DNA from: an uncultured Lachnospiraceae bacterium
Lineage (GTDB): Bacteria > Bacillota > Clostridia > Lachnospirales > Lachnospiraceae
Assembly: GCA_951800685.1 (NCBI GenBank)
Contig: CATOJY010000039.1
Location: 1-33,251, forward strand
Reading direction: 5' to 3'
DNA length: 33,251 bases
The stretch's first letter is position 1. Each line of letters opens with the position of its first letter. The notes under the pieces were generated by a model that was not told the DNA's origin, did not search any database, and worked only from the letters and a program-made list of their open reading frames with translations. Made by a program: the position numbers and the translations under genes. Shown here piece by piece: positions 1-7,254 of this stretch.

Positions 1-2
1 GT

Positions 3-560
3 GTAGGCTGGTGTGCTCCTCAGCAGGGTGCATGTAAACTGACACTGAATGTGAAAGAGGGTATCATTCAGGAAGCGCTCGTTGAGACGATCGGCTGCTC
101 TGGTATGACACATTCCGCAGCGATGGCGTCTGAGATCCTGCCTGGATTAACTGTTATGGAAGCATTGAATACAGACCTTGTATGTGATGCGATCAATACG
201 GCGATGAGAGAGCTGTTTCTGCAGATCGTTTACGGCCGTACACAGTCTGCATTCTCAGAAGATGGTCTTCCTGTAGGCGCTGGTCTTGAGGATCTGGGTA
301 AAGGTTTGAGAAGCCAGGTTGGTACTATGTATGGTACATTGAAGAAAGGTCCTCGTTATCTTGAGATGGCTGAAGGTTATGTAACAGGTATCGCACTGGA
401 TGCGAACGATGAGATCATCGGTTATAAGTTCGTAAGTCTTGGCAAGATGACAGACTTCATCAAGAAGGGTGACGATCCGAATACGGCTTATGAGAAGGCA
501 TGTGGACAGTATGGACGTGTTGATGATGCCGTAAAGATTATCGATCCCAGATGTGAATAA
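3..560 (+). CDS. NifU-like Fe-S cluster assembly scaffold protein (5' truncated by window edge)
   Basis: The reading frame is open to the left edge (first full codon at 3), so only the last 185 or so residues are present; the GTG at 51 is an internal Val, not a start. The visible part begins VGWCAPQQGACKL and continues with GCSGMTHSAAMASEILPGLTV, a Cys- and Gly-rich pattern that I associate with the NifU-N-like scaffold proteins encoded next to GGGtGRT genes in Clostridia. Such proteins are thought to hold a transient Fe-S cluster in the cytoplasm; the candidate ligands here are the Cys residues of WC, GAC and GCSG. The partner gene follows 300 bp downstream on the same strand, separated by a repeat array. 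The family call rests on motif and context memory, not a search. An alternative is an uncharacterised Cys-containing protein dedicated to the GGGtGRT partner. Confidence 0.7.
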   Translation, partial: VGWCAPQQGACKLTLNVKEGIIQEALVETIGCSGMTHSAAMASEILPGLTVMEALNTDLVCDAINTAMRELFLQIVYGRTQSAFSEDGLPVGAGLEDLGKGLRSQVGTMYGTLKKGPRYLEMAEGYVTGIALDANDEIIGYKFVSLGKMTDFIKKGDDPNTAYEKACGQYGRVDDAVKIIDPRCE

Positions 561-585
561 AAGTTAATTCCTTTGGAATTAACTT
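561..585 (+). other. Perfect hairpin directly after the scaffold gene stop codon
   Basis: The arm AAGTTAATTCC (561-571) is exactly complementary to GGAATTAACTT (575-585), with a 3-nt TTT loop. It starts one base after the TAA stop. No T-run follows, so it is not a classical intrinsic terminator; it could stabilise the 3' end of the upstream message or attenuate read-through into the GGGtGRT gene. Confidence 0.6.
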
Positions 586-812
586 TGCGAGGTTTGCTTC
601 GCAAACTCGAAGTTATTTTAGAATCTATTTTGCGGGAGTTACTTCGCAAATTCGAAGTTATTTTAGAATCTATTTTGCGGGAGTTGCTTCGCAAACTCGA
701 AATTATTTTAGAATCTATTTTGCGGGAGTTGCTTCGCAAATTCGAAGTTATTTTAGAATCTATTTTACGAAGTTTGCTTTGTAAACTCGAAATTCCTTTA
801 GAGTCTGCTTAG
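564..812 (+). repeat. 45-bp tandem repeat array between scaffold and GGGtGRT genes
   Basis: Four closely similar 45-bp units begin with GAAGTTATT or GAAATTATT at 609, 654, 699 and 744; diverged half-units flank them at 564-608 and 789 to about 810. Most units carry a self-complementary stretch (TTTGCG paired with CGCAAA, or GTTTGC-TTC-GCAAAC in the first), so the array could fold into a row of small hairpins. Because 45 is a multiple of three, both strands stay open in one frame: the plus frame would give a 15-residue amphipathic repeat (roughly ELLRKLEVILESILR), the minus frame a Ser/Lys/Arg-rich repeat. Neither frame has a convincing start: the plus frame only has a TTG at 573 with no ribosome-binding site. 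I treat the array as non-coding DNA or structured leader RNA. Confidence 0.85.
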
Positions 813-860
813 TGAGATTTAATGAGAAGTTGCTAACATAAACAGGAGGATTAAGATAAG

Positions 861-1871
861 ATGGCTTTATTTGAATCATATGAAAGAAGAATTGACAAGA
901 TCAATTCTGTATTAAACAATTATGGTATTTCTTCTATCGAAGAAGCTGAGAAAATCACAAAAGACGCGGGTCTGGATGTTTATGAGCAGGTTAAGAAGAT
1001 CCAGCCGATCTGTTTTGAGAACGCTTGCTGGGCTTATACGGTAGGTGCGGCAATTGCGATCAAGAAAGGTTGCAAGAAAGCAGCTGACGCGGCAGCAGCG
1101 ATCGGAGAAGGTCTGCAGGCTTTCTGTATTCCTGGTTCTGTTGCAGATACACGTAAAGTAGGTCTTGGCCATGGTAATCTTGGCAAGATGCTGTTGGAAG
1201 AGGATACAGACTGCTTCGCATTTCTGGCAGGTCATGAGTCCTTTGCAGCGGCAGAAGGTGCTATCGGTATCGCTGAGAAGGCTAACAAGGTTCGCCAGAA
1301 ACCGCTCCGCGTTATCCTGAATGGTCTTGGAAAAGACGCTGCCAAGATCATCTCCAGAATCAATGGATTTACTTTCGTTGAGACAGAGTATGATCCTTAT
1401 ACCAACGAAGTGAAAGAAGTCGACAGAATCGCATATTCTGAGGGTCTTCGTTCCAAGGTTAACTGCTATGGAGCAAATTCCGTTCCGGAAGGCGTTGCAA
1501 TCATGTGGAAAGAAAACGTTGACGTTTCCATTACTGGTAACTCTACCAACCCGACAAGATTCCAGCATCCGGTAGCAGGTACTTATAAGAAGGAGAGAAC
1601 TGAGGCTGGTAAGAAGTACTTCTCTGTTGCTTCTGGTGGTGGTACAGGACGTACTCTGCATCCAGATAATATGGCAGCCGGTCCTGCATCCTATGGTTTC
1701 ACAGATACTTTAGGACGTATGCATTCCGATGCACAGTTTGCTGGTTCTTCTTCTGTTCCGGCTCACGTAGAGATGATGGGTCTGATCGGTATGGGTAACA
1801 ATCCGATGGTAGGCGCTACGGTAGCTGTGGCAGTTAGTATTGAAGAAGCCGCTAAGGAAGGTAAGTTCTAA
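861..1871 (+). CDS. GGGtGRT family protein
   Basis: The 336-residue product carries the name-giving motif GGGTGRT at residues 259-265, followed by LHPDNMAAGPASYGFTDTLGRMHSD, and is otherwise rich in Gly and Ala (for example GLGHGNLGKM near 101-110 and GLIGMGNNPMVGATVAVAV near 307-325). The family is conserved in anaerobic Firmicutes and some other anaerobes but has no established biochemical role that I know of. ATG at 861 is preceded by AGGAGG (844-849) at good spacing. The upstream neighbour is a NifU-like scaffold gene, so a role linked to Fe-S clusters is a reasonable inference, not a fact. The gene ends in its own strong terminator. The protein has no obvious signal peptide and only weakly hydrophobic segments, so a cytoplasmic location is likely. 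Confidence 0.92.
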   Translation: MALFESYERRIDKINSVLNNYGISSIEEAEKITKDAGLDVYEQVKKIQPICFENACWAYTVGAAIAIKKGCKKAADAAAAIGEGLQAFCIPGSVADTRKVGLGHGNLGKMLLEEDTDCFAFLAGHESFAAAEGAIGIAEKANKVRQKPLRVILNGLGKDAAKIISRINGFTFVETEYDPYTNEVKEVDRIAYSEGLRSKVNCYGANSVPEGVAIMWKENVDVSITGNSTNPTRFQHPVAGTYKKERTEAGKKYFSVASGGGTGRTLHPDNMAAGPASYGFTDTLGRMHSDAQFAGSSSVPAHVEMMGLIGMGNNPMVGATVAVAVSIEEAAKEGKF

Positions 1872-1899
1872 GAGAATTACATAGTATAAAGATAAGAAG

Positions 1900-1934
1900 G
1901 CCCGCAGATGTTCAAATCTGCGGGTCTTTTATTT
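1900..1934 (+). terminator. Intrinsic terminator after the GGGtGRT gene
   Basis: A nine-base-pair stem CCCGCAGAT (1901-1909) and ATCTGCGGG (1916-1924) with a 6-nt loop is followed by TCTTTTATTT. It lies 30 nt after the stop codon and closes the scaffold/GGGtGRT unit. Confidence 0.85.
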
Positions 1935-1977
1935 GTATGGATAGATTTTGATAAAACATTTAATAAAAAATGAAATT

Positions 1978-2220
1978 TTATTTATTTCCCTCCATCATAT
2001 AGTTCAGAAGAATTTTCATGTCTTCTGGCTCGGAGACGATCAGTTCCATCTCATTGATAAATGTATTGTCTGTGAAAAGCTGACTGATCGCAATATATTT
2101 GGTCAGTTCAGATTTCAGATTCAACCGATCTCCCTGTTTGGAAACCAGTTCGACATTACCGGTGCATTTCCTGACCACATTAAGAAAACTTTCAGGATCC
2201 TCGATATTATAAAGCTTCAT
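1978..2220 (-). CDS. Small HPr-like fold protein, 80 aa, lacking the phospho-acceptor His
   Basis: The 80-residue protein starts MKLYNIEDPESFLNVVRKC and continues with VELVSKQGDRLNLKSELTKYIAI and a C-terminal MELIVSEPEDMKILLNYMMEG. The order resembles the second half of HPr: a strand, the -NLKS- turn before a helix (HPr has VNLKSIMGV), then a strand and a C-terminal helix. The HPr active-site His segment (GLHARPA) is absent, so it should not act as a phosphocarrier. Proteins of this size are common in Lachnospiraceae and carry unreliable names. ATG at 2220 is preceded by AAGGAGG with 6-nt spacing. It has its own candidate promoter (2281-2309) and is transcribed towards the GGGtGRT gene. The fold assignment is an inference by eye; the function is unknown. 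Confidence 0.6.
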   Translation of the reverse strand: MKLYNIEDPESFLNVVRKCTGNVELVSKQGDRLNLKSELTKYIAISQLFTDNTFINEMELIVSEPEDMKILLNYMMEGNK

Positions 2221-2280
2221 AGTCTTCCTCCTTGCCGCGTCGCTGGCATGCTCTATTTATTGATTTCTGTTTACGGACTT

Positions 2281-2309
2281 ATTCTAACAATTTCATTTAT
2301 TGCTTACAA
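2281..2309 (-). promoter_or_regulatory. Candidate sigma-A promoter for the HPr-like gene
   Basis: Read on the minus strand, TTGTAA (2309-2304) and TAGAAT (2286-2281) are separated by exactly 17 bp, with TGT directly before the -10 (an extended -10). The distance to the ATG at 2220 is about 55 nt. Confidence 0.45.
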
Positions 2310-2380
2310 TATAGGGTTTCAACAATTTGTGGGCGGTTGTCTGGATAAAAATATAGAGAATAGACAATATGGAAAGCATT

Positions 2381-3040
2381 TCACGATTTAGGCGCTGTAA
2401 TGTCTGACACACATCGAATCCCATACACCCGTCGTCCATAAGAGGACAAAGGTACCGTTTCATCCTGCAGAGGATCCATGCACAGATAATCTCCGTCGCA
2501 TACGCCAAGGATCAATACATAATGGAAACTGCCAAGGATATGATTTCTTACTCTGATGATCGGGTAGCGGCCTGCAGAAAGGCAGGAATCTATTAGATCC
2601 GATGAGACTTCTGGATAGACATCTACTTGATAACTACCCAGTTTGCGCAGGTTTTCCCACAGAAGGTTACCTTCAGCATCATAGATCTGTTCAGAAGAGA
2701 ATTTCTGGTTTAATGTACCAGGAGTTTCTTCCATACCGCGTTCCATGGAGAGGGCAGAGGCGATACAACTAACCAGACAGCCGGACGAGCTCAGAGTATA
2801 GTTTGAATTTCCCAGCATATCTTTACCCCAGCGGGCATCATCCTGTCTGTAACAGATTATTTCTGTAACAGGGAGGATGTCTTGATCCTGGGATGGCCTT
2901 ATCTGTACACCATTTCGCAGCCGGAGAAACAACAGACCGGTGGCAGCAAGCAGAAGGGAGAGGAGAACCATGATTATAGAGGAAGACAGATGTCTGGCCG
3001 GTAGATTTTTTCTGGAATTATTAAGGTATTTTGCTGGCAT
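2381..3040 (-). CDS. Membrane-anchored C39-type papain-like cysteine protease family protein
   Basis: The 219-residue protein has a basic N-terminus and one hydrophobic helix (about residues 20-40), giving an N-in signal anchor with the rest outside the membrane. The external part resembles the peptidase C39-like family: a DDARWG motif near 67-72, SSSGCLVSC with candidate nucleophile Cys88, and GSFHYVLILGVCDGDYLCMDP with His173 and Asp189 completing a papain-type triad. Typical C39 domains show GCGPTSLAM at the Cys; here it reads GCLVSCIASALSM, a moderate deviation. ATG at 3040 follows AGGAGG with suitable spacing. It may act on cell-wall peptides or exported peptides; no ABC transporter or bacteriocin gene is nearby, so a peptide-export role is unlikely. 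The catalytic assignment is by motif; activity is not certain. Confidence 0.75.
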   Translation of the reverse strand: MPAKYLNNSRKNLPARHLSSSIIMVLLSLLLAATGLLFLRLRNGVQIRPSQDQDILPVTEIICYRQDDARWGKDMLGNSNYTLSSSGCLVSCIASALSMERGMEETPGTLNQKFSSEQIYDAEGNLLWENLRKLGSYQVDVYPEVSSDLIDSCLSAGRYPIIRVRNHILGSFHYVLILGVCDGDYLCMDPLQDETVPLSSYGRRVYGIRCVSDITAPKS

Positions 3041-3167
3041 TTTGGACCTCCTGTCATTAATACAGCTCTCAGAGTTTTCATTACAGCTGTTCTAGCAGTA
3101 GATTTGATCTTCTGTTGGGACTGCGAGAAAGGGTTATTTCGCAAGAAAGCACTATCATTTTAACATG

Positions 3168-3224
3168 GAGAAGCGGGTTTGCATAGAGATGATGGCTGGG
3201 ATAGAGAAGCCGGTTTGTATGGAG
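3168..3224 (+). repeat. Imperfect 36-bp direct duplication upstream of the HD gene
   Basis: GAGAAGCGGGTTTGCATAGAG (3168-3188) recurs as GAGAAGCCGGTTTGTATGGAG (3204-3224), offset by 36 bp. It lies between the divergent C39-type gene and the HD-gene promoter. It may be a duplicated regulator site or simple slippage; nothing in it codes. Confidence 0.5.
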
Positions 3225-3250
3225 GCGCTGGCTTGTAAAAGGATAAGTTA

Positions 3251-3280
3251 TTGAATGCCTGGGGGCTGGTATGCTATACT
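3251..3280 (+). promoter_or_regulatory. Sigma-A promoter for the HD/hydrolase/Cys-cluster operon
   Basis: TTGAAT (3251-3256) and TATACT (3275-3280) are separated by 18 bp, and TGC precedes the -10 (extended -10). Transcription would start near 3287, downstream of the ATG at 3271, which excludes that ATG as the start of the HD gene. Confidence 0.65.
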
Positions 3281-3339
3281 ATATCGTAACGGACTTAGTA
3301 TTATGCTCCTATACAGTGAAAAGAGGTAGAAGAAAAGTT

Positions 3340-3966
3340 ATGTATCCGACACGACAGGAAGCAGAGGCACTATTGGTGGATGCCGGAAAATGTAATCCGG
3401 GACCGTGGGAAGACCACAGCCGCGTAACGGCGCACTGTGCAGAGAGGATTGCAAGAGCCTGCCAGGGAATGGATGCAGAGAAGGCCTATGTGGCTGGTCT
3501 GCTTCATGATATTGGCAGAAAATTCGGAGTGAAGCATTTAGGACATGTGTATGATGGATGGAAGTATATGTGCAGACTGGGGTATGATGAGGTGGCAAGA
3601 ATCTGTCTGACGCACTCTTTCAATGAAGGGGTATTGGAGGGATATATCGGAAAGTTTGATATCACAGCGGCGCAGACGGAAGAACTTCGGCAGGCTTTAG
3701 GGCGGATAGAGCTGGATGATTATGACAGGCTGATTCAGTTGTGTGATTCCCTTGCTGGGGCAGAAGGGGTCATGAACATGGAAGAGAGAATGCTTGATGT
3801 TAAGAGAAGATATGGGAATTTTCCGCAGTCGAAGTGGGATAAGAATCTGGAATTAAGAGCATATTTTGAGCAGAAGACCGGTGCGGATATCTATTTGATT
3901 GTAGAGGATGGCAAGCAGGTGATTGCAGAAGGGAGCAAGGAAAATGAGAGAAACAGTAACGATTAA
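3340..3966 (+). CDS. HD domain metal-dependent phosphohydrolase
   Basis: The 208-residue protein shows the HD pattern: His32 in VTAHCAERIA, the His56-Asp57 pair in GLLHDIGRK, and His92 in CLTHSFNEG, which together bind one or two metal ions in this superfamily. HD proteins of this size hydrolyse nucleotides or other phosphoesters; the substrate cannot be told from the sequence. I chose ATG at 3340 rather than the in-frame ATG at 3271 because a strong promoter (-10 at 3275-3280) overlaps the latter, and a purine-rich AAGAGGTAGAAG lies before 3340. It is the first gene of a compact group: the next gene overlaps its end by 23 nt. The protein is soluble and ends in a charged tail. Confidence 0.85.
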   Translation: MYPTRQEAEALLVDAGKCNPGPWEDHSRVTAHCAERIARACQGMDAEKAYVAGLLHDIGRKFGVKHLGHVYDGWKYMCRLGYDEVARICLTHSFNEGVLEGYIGKFDITAAQTEELRQALGRIELDDYDRLIQLCDSLAGAEGVMNMEERMLDVKRRYGNFPQSKWDKNLELRAYFEQKTGADIYLIVEDGKQVIAEGSKENERNSND

Positions 3967-4792
3967 AGTAGAAGAACCACAGTATGCTGCTGTGACGGGA
4001 ATGGCCTTTTCTCAGGTGGATGCTTGGTTTGGGCATACGAGGAGAGACTTGAAGATGGATATTATCTATCCGGAAGATACGCAGAGGCTGTATCCGTGTA
4101 TCGTATGGATCTGTGGCGGGGCCTGGGTACAGATGGATAAGTCCGCCCATCTGCCTTATTTGGCCAAGCTGGCTCGAAGTGGTTTTGTGGTGGCAAGTGT
4201 GGAGTATCGTACCAGCAATGAGGGTCCTTATCCGATGCCGCTTATCGATATTAAATCAGGAATCAGGTATCTGCGTGCCCATAGTGAACGTTTTCGAATT
4301 GATCCGGAGCGTTTTGGGGTTATGGGAGAATCCGCAGGGGGATATCTGACGGCAATGGCAGCGCTTGAGAATAATCCTGCATACGATGTAGGAGACTACA
4401 TAGAATATTCCAGCAGGGTACAGGCGGCGTGTCCCTGGTATCCACCTACAGATGTTTCCTGCTTTCCTTATGATTCCCCTGTGGAAGCGGCAGCTTCACC
4501 GGAGTCTCTTATGCTGGGTATGAACGTTATGCTGCATAAGGAAGAAGCCTTAAAAGCCTGTCCGGTAACTCTTGTGACAAAGGAGGCGCCGCCGTTTATG
4601 ATCCTGCACGGCATAGACGACCATACAGTGCCTTTTGCGCAGGGAGAGATCCTGCATGATCAGCTGGAGAAAGCTGGATGTGACGTGAAACTTATTGCGA
4701 TTGAAGGAGCGGACCATGCAGACAAACAGTTTTTCCAGAAAGAGATCTGGAAGCGGATCGCTGATTTCTTCCATGAAAAGTTAGAGGGATAA
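3944..4792 (+). CDS. Alpha/beta hydrolase, BD-FAE/carboxylesterase type
   Basis: The 282-residue protein has the hydrolase layout: an oxyanion-hole motif CGGAW (57-61, equivalent to HGGxW), the nucleophile elbow GESAG with Ser130, the acid Asp226 in LHGIDDHTVP, and the base His258 in GADHAD. This matches the esterase/lipase branch with prolyl-oligopeptidase-like triad spacing. It probably cleaves a small ester or an acyl or acetyl group in the cytoplasm, since no signal peptide is present. The start at 3944 (ATG) is favoured by the GGGAGCAAGG just before it; a TTG at 3923 in the same frame is less likely. It overlaps the HD gene by 23 nt, and the next gene begins 3 nt after its stop, so the three genes should be co-transcribed and translationally coupled. 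The natural substrate is unknown. Confidence 0.85.
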   Translation: MRETVTIKVEEPQYAAVTGMAFSQVDAWFGHTRRDLKMDIIYPEDTQRLYPCIVWICGGAWVQMDKSAHLPYLAKLARSGFVVASVEYRTSNEGPYPMPLIDIKSGIRYLRAHSERFRIDPERFGVMGESAGGYLTAMAALENNPAYDVGDYIEYSSRVQAACPWYPPTDVSCFPYDSPVEAAASPESLMLGMNVMLHKEEALKACPVTLVTKEAPPFMILHGIDDHTVPFAQGEILHDQLEKAGCDVKLIAIEGADHADKQFFQKEIWKRIADFFHEKLEG

Positions 4793-4794
4793 GG

Positions 4795-5433
4795 ATGGGA
4801 TTATTGGATCATAATGATATGGCGAAGCTGGGATGCGGAGAGTGCAATGGATGCAGTGCCTGCTGCCGGGGCATGGGGCAGTCGATCCTGTTGGATCCCT
4901 ATGATATGTTCCAGATGCAGATGGCGCTCAATATGGATTTTTCCAGTCTCATGCAGGAGAAAATAGAACTGTGCGTTGAAGACGGTCTTATTCTTCCGGT
5001 GGTCAGGATGCAGCCAGATACAGATGCTTGTGGATTCTTAGATCAGAAAGAAAGATGTAGGATTCATACGCATCGGCCAGGTCTGTGCAGATTGTTTCCT
5101 CTGGGCAGAAAGTATGACGAGAACGGAATGCATTATTTTCTGTTGGAAGATGCCTGCCAGATACCAAACCGGACGAAGGTGAAGATCAGAAAGTGGCTGG
5201 CAGTGCCAATGCTTTCAAGCTATGAGGCGTTTTTGACTGTCTGGCATGATCTGCGCAGAGATATACAAGAACAGATCAGGGAACGGTGTCAGGAGGCTTT
5301 TACACAGAAGGTGAATGTAAGTTTTCTGGAGATTTTTTACCAGAAAAGGTATGATGAAACAGGAGATTTTTACGGACAGTTTGAGGATCGTAGAAACATA
5401 TTTGCAGCAATATGGCAACAGATGTGCAGTTAG
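4795..5433 (+). CDS. YkgJ-family Cys-cluster (CxxCxxCC) protein
   Basis: The 212-residue protein opens with LGCGECNGCSACCRGMG, placing Cys at 14, 17, 20, 23 and 24, the signature of the YkgJ-type putative zinc- or iron-binding family. Further Cys residues typical of the family follow in ACGFLDQKERCRIHTHRPGLCRLFPLG, near 80-105. The family's biochemical role is not established; a bound metal or Fe-S cluster is assumed. The ATG at 4795 is 3 nt after the preceding stop, and the ribosome-binding site overlaps the end of that gene, which indicates translational coupling. The C-terminal half is helical and carries no motif I recognise. Confidence 0.85.
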   Translation: MGLLDHNDMAKLGCGECNGCSACCRGMGQSILLDPYDMFQMQMALNMDFSSLMQEKIELCVEDGLILPVVRMQPDTDACGFLDQKERCRIHTHRPGLCRLFPLGRKYDENGMHYFLLEDACQIPNRTKVKIRKWLAVPMLSSYEAFLTVWHDLRRDIQEQIRERCQEAFTQKVNVSFLEIFYQKRYDETGDFYGQFEDRRNIFAAIWQQMCS

Positions 5434-5516
5434 TGCGTTGTTTGTGCCGGAATAAATTGTTTGAAAGTCCCCGGTCTATCGTTAAGTGGTTTGAGATGGG
5501 GTAGAAAGGAATGGAA

Positions 5517-6002
5517 ATGAAAGCAAAACAAATATTGACAGGTATACTTATGATGATTGTTGTGTTCTGTTGTGCCTGTGGAACAGGTAAGCAGGAAACG
5601 GCGGACCAGCTGGAGGGAAATCTGAGTGATCTCATAGCAGGTATTTATGAGAAGGCAGATCTGTCAGAGGATTTTAGAAGCGGGCTGGATAACTTTGAAA
5701 CTTATGAGCTGACAGATGAGATAGAAGTCTCCATCCTGGGAACAGATGCCATCAGTTATACGGAAGGGGCGGTCTCCATTCCCATGGTTTCCCCCAATGC
5801 TTTTCAGTTTGTGCTTCTTCGGGTAGAAGAGGAAAATGTGGATACAGTCAAGCAGCAGCTGAAAGACAATGCTGATTTGAATAAGTGGATCTGTGTCAGT
5901 GCAGAGACTATGTTGATCGAGAGCCGCGGTAACGTGATCTTCTTTGCAATGGGAGATAATGATACGGTATATGCACTTAACAGTGCATTCCAGAAATACT
6001 GA
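5517..6002 (+). CDS. DUF4358-type lipoprotein
   Basis: A short signal peptide (MKAKQILTGILMMIVVFCCACG) contains a likely lipidated Cys21 followed by Gly, so the protein should be anchored on the outer face of the membrane. The rest (about 140 residues) matches the pattern I associate with DUF4358: FVLLRVEEENVDTVKQQL, then NKWICVSAETMLIESRGNVIFFAM, and a hydrophilic C-terminus. I prefer ATG at 5517 because AGAAAGGA (5503-5510) is then 6 nt away; the ATG at 5511 would be too close. The family is frequent in Lachnospiraceae and its function is unknown. It lies 83 nt after the Cys-cluster gene and shares a bidirectional terminator with potD. Confidence 0.75.
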   Translation: MKAKQILTGILMMIVVFCCACGTGKQETADQLEGNLSDLIAGIYEKADLSEDFRSGLDNFETYELTDEIEVSILGTDAISYTEGAVSIPMVSPNAFQFVLLRVEEENVDTVKQQLKDNADLNKWICVSAETMLIESRGNVIFFAMGDNDTVYALNSAFQKY

Positions 6003-6026
6003 TTGGCAGGAAGCCGTACAAACAAG

Positions 6027-6073
6027 AAACCTCACGATTTTCTGTCCATAGAGTGAGAAGATCGTGAGGTTTT
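6027..6073. terminator. Bidirectional terminator between the DUF4358 gene and potD
   Basis: Twelve-base arms AAACCTCACGAT (6027-6038) and ATCGTGAGGTTT (6061-6072) pair perfectly. A short T-run follows on the plus strand (to 6073), and on the minus strand the stem is followed by TTTCTTGTTTG. It lies between converging genes. Confidence 0.7.
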
Positions 6074-6152
6074 AGCATACAGTTTGTTAAAGGATCAATT
6101 TGTTTCTGCGTGCAATGCGTCATGCTGCCAATGCAGATCCAGGATGTGAAAA

Positions 6153-7229
6153 TCAGTTTGACTTGACTTCTTTCCATAATTCGTTATACAGTGCATCTCC
6201 ATCCTCGCCAAGATACACAAAGGTTTCCAAATGGTTGTACTTTGACAGATCCGGGAAGGCTATCTCGGAATTACGGATATCTTCGTCTTCGATCAGTTCC
6301 CGTGCAGCTTCATTAGGAGTGGAGTATGTGATGTATTCGAAGTTTTTAACTGCTACGTCAGCGCGGCACATAAAGTCAATAAATTTCTCAGCATTTTCTT
6401 TATTAGGCGCATCTTTTAAGATAACCCAGGAATCAATCCAGACGTTGGTGCCTTCTTCTGGAATTACGTATTCGAGGTCGGGATTTTCACGCTGTGTGTA
6501 GATTGCTTCGCCGGAATAGATCACACCGATGGCAGCTTCGCCGCCGATCATTTTATCGCGCACCTGATCGATCACGTAGGCTTGTACCAGTGGCTTCTGC
6601 TCAATCAGGGAATTCTTGGCAGTTTCCAGTTCCTGGGGATCAGTGGTGTTCATGGAGAATCCATTTAATTTCTCAGCTACCATGAAGGCATCCCGTACAG
6701 AATCCTGCATCAGGATATTGTCAGCATATTTTGTATCCCAGAGTTGTGTCCAGGAGGTAATAGGTTCCTCAACCATAGTCTTATTATAGAGGATGCCTAC
6801 CGTACCCCAGCAGTAAGGGACAGAGTATTTATTTTCCGGGTCGAAGCCTTTGGACTGCTCATAGTACTGTGCGCCGATATTAGCCTCAGCATTTGGAATC
6901 TTGTCGAAATCCAACGCAGAAAGCATATCGTTTGCGATCATCTTACTGATCATATAATCAGAAGGACAGATTACGTCATAGGAAGCAGCGCCAGATTCTA
7001 CTTTTGGGTACATGATCTCGTTGGTTTCGAATTCATCATATATGACCTCGATTCCGGTTTCCTCCTCGAACATTTCGAGTGTTTCCGGATCAATGTATTC
7101 TCCCCAGTTGTAGACAATGACCTGCCCATTTTCCCCGCCGCCAGAGGAGCCGCAGCCGGCAGCACTTGTGGCAGCAAGCAGCATCACACCGCCAAGCAGA
7201 AGTTTTTGTGTTATTGTAGTATATTTCAT
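6153..7229 (-). CDS. potD: Spermidine/putrescine ABC transporter substrate-binding lipoprotein
   Basis: The 358-residue protein has a lipoprotein signal (GGVMLLAATSAAGCGSS, Cys after SAAG) and then the PotD pattern VYNWGEYIDPETLEMFEEETGIEV, YDVICPSDYMISKM, YSVPYCWGTVGILYN and NVWIDSWVILKDA. Acidic and aromatic residues of this family (the Trp of NWGEY, the Trp of WIDSWV) bind the polyamine. It captures spermidine or putrescine outside the membrane and passes it to PotB/PotC. I chose the ATG at 7229 (AAAGGA upstream, 8-nt spacing); an ATG at 7265 in frame would overlap the end of potC and lacks a ribosome-binding site. It is the last gene of the operon and ends before a shared terminator. Polyamine specificity is inferred from similarity and the operon. 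Confidence 0.93.
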   Translation of the reverse strand: MKYTTITQKLLLGGVMLLAATSAAGCGSSGGGENGQVIVYNWGEYIDPETLEMFEEETGIEVIYDEFETNEIMYPKVESGAASYDVICPSDYMISKMIANDMLSALDFDKIPNAEANIGAQYYEQSKGFDPENKYSVPYCWGTVGILYNKTMVEEPITSWTQLWDTKYADNILMQDSVRDAFMVAEKLNGFSMNTTDPQELETAKNSLIEQKPLVQAYVIDQVRDKMIGGEAAIGVIYSGEAIYTQRENPDLEYVIPEEGTNVWIDSWVILKDAPNKENAEKFIDFMCRADVAVKNFEYITYSTPNEAARELIEDEDIRNSEIAFPDLSKYNHLETFVYLGEDGDALYNELWKEVKSN

Positions 7230-7254
7230 ATAGGTTTTCCTTTCTTTCTTTCTT

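Noticed and set aside
564..812. CRISPR-like array or coding repeat
   Set aside because: Units are contiguous with no unique spacers, so it is not CRISPR. The plus and minus frames are open only because 45 is divisible by three; neither has a good start with a ribosome-binding site.
912..1661. Long minus-strand ORF inside the GGGtGRT gene
   Set aside because: It is antisense to a clear gene, has no ribosome-binding site and resembles no protein family.
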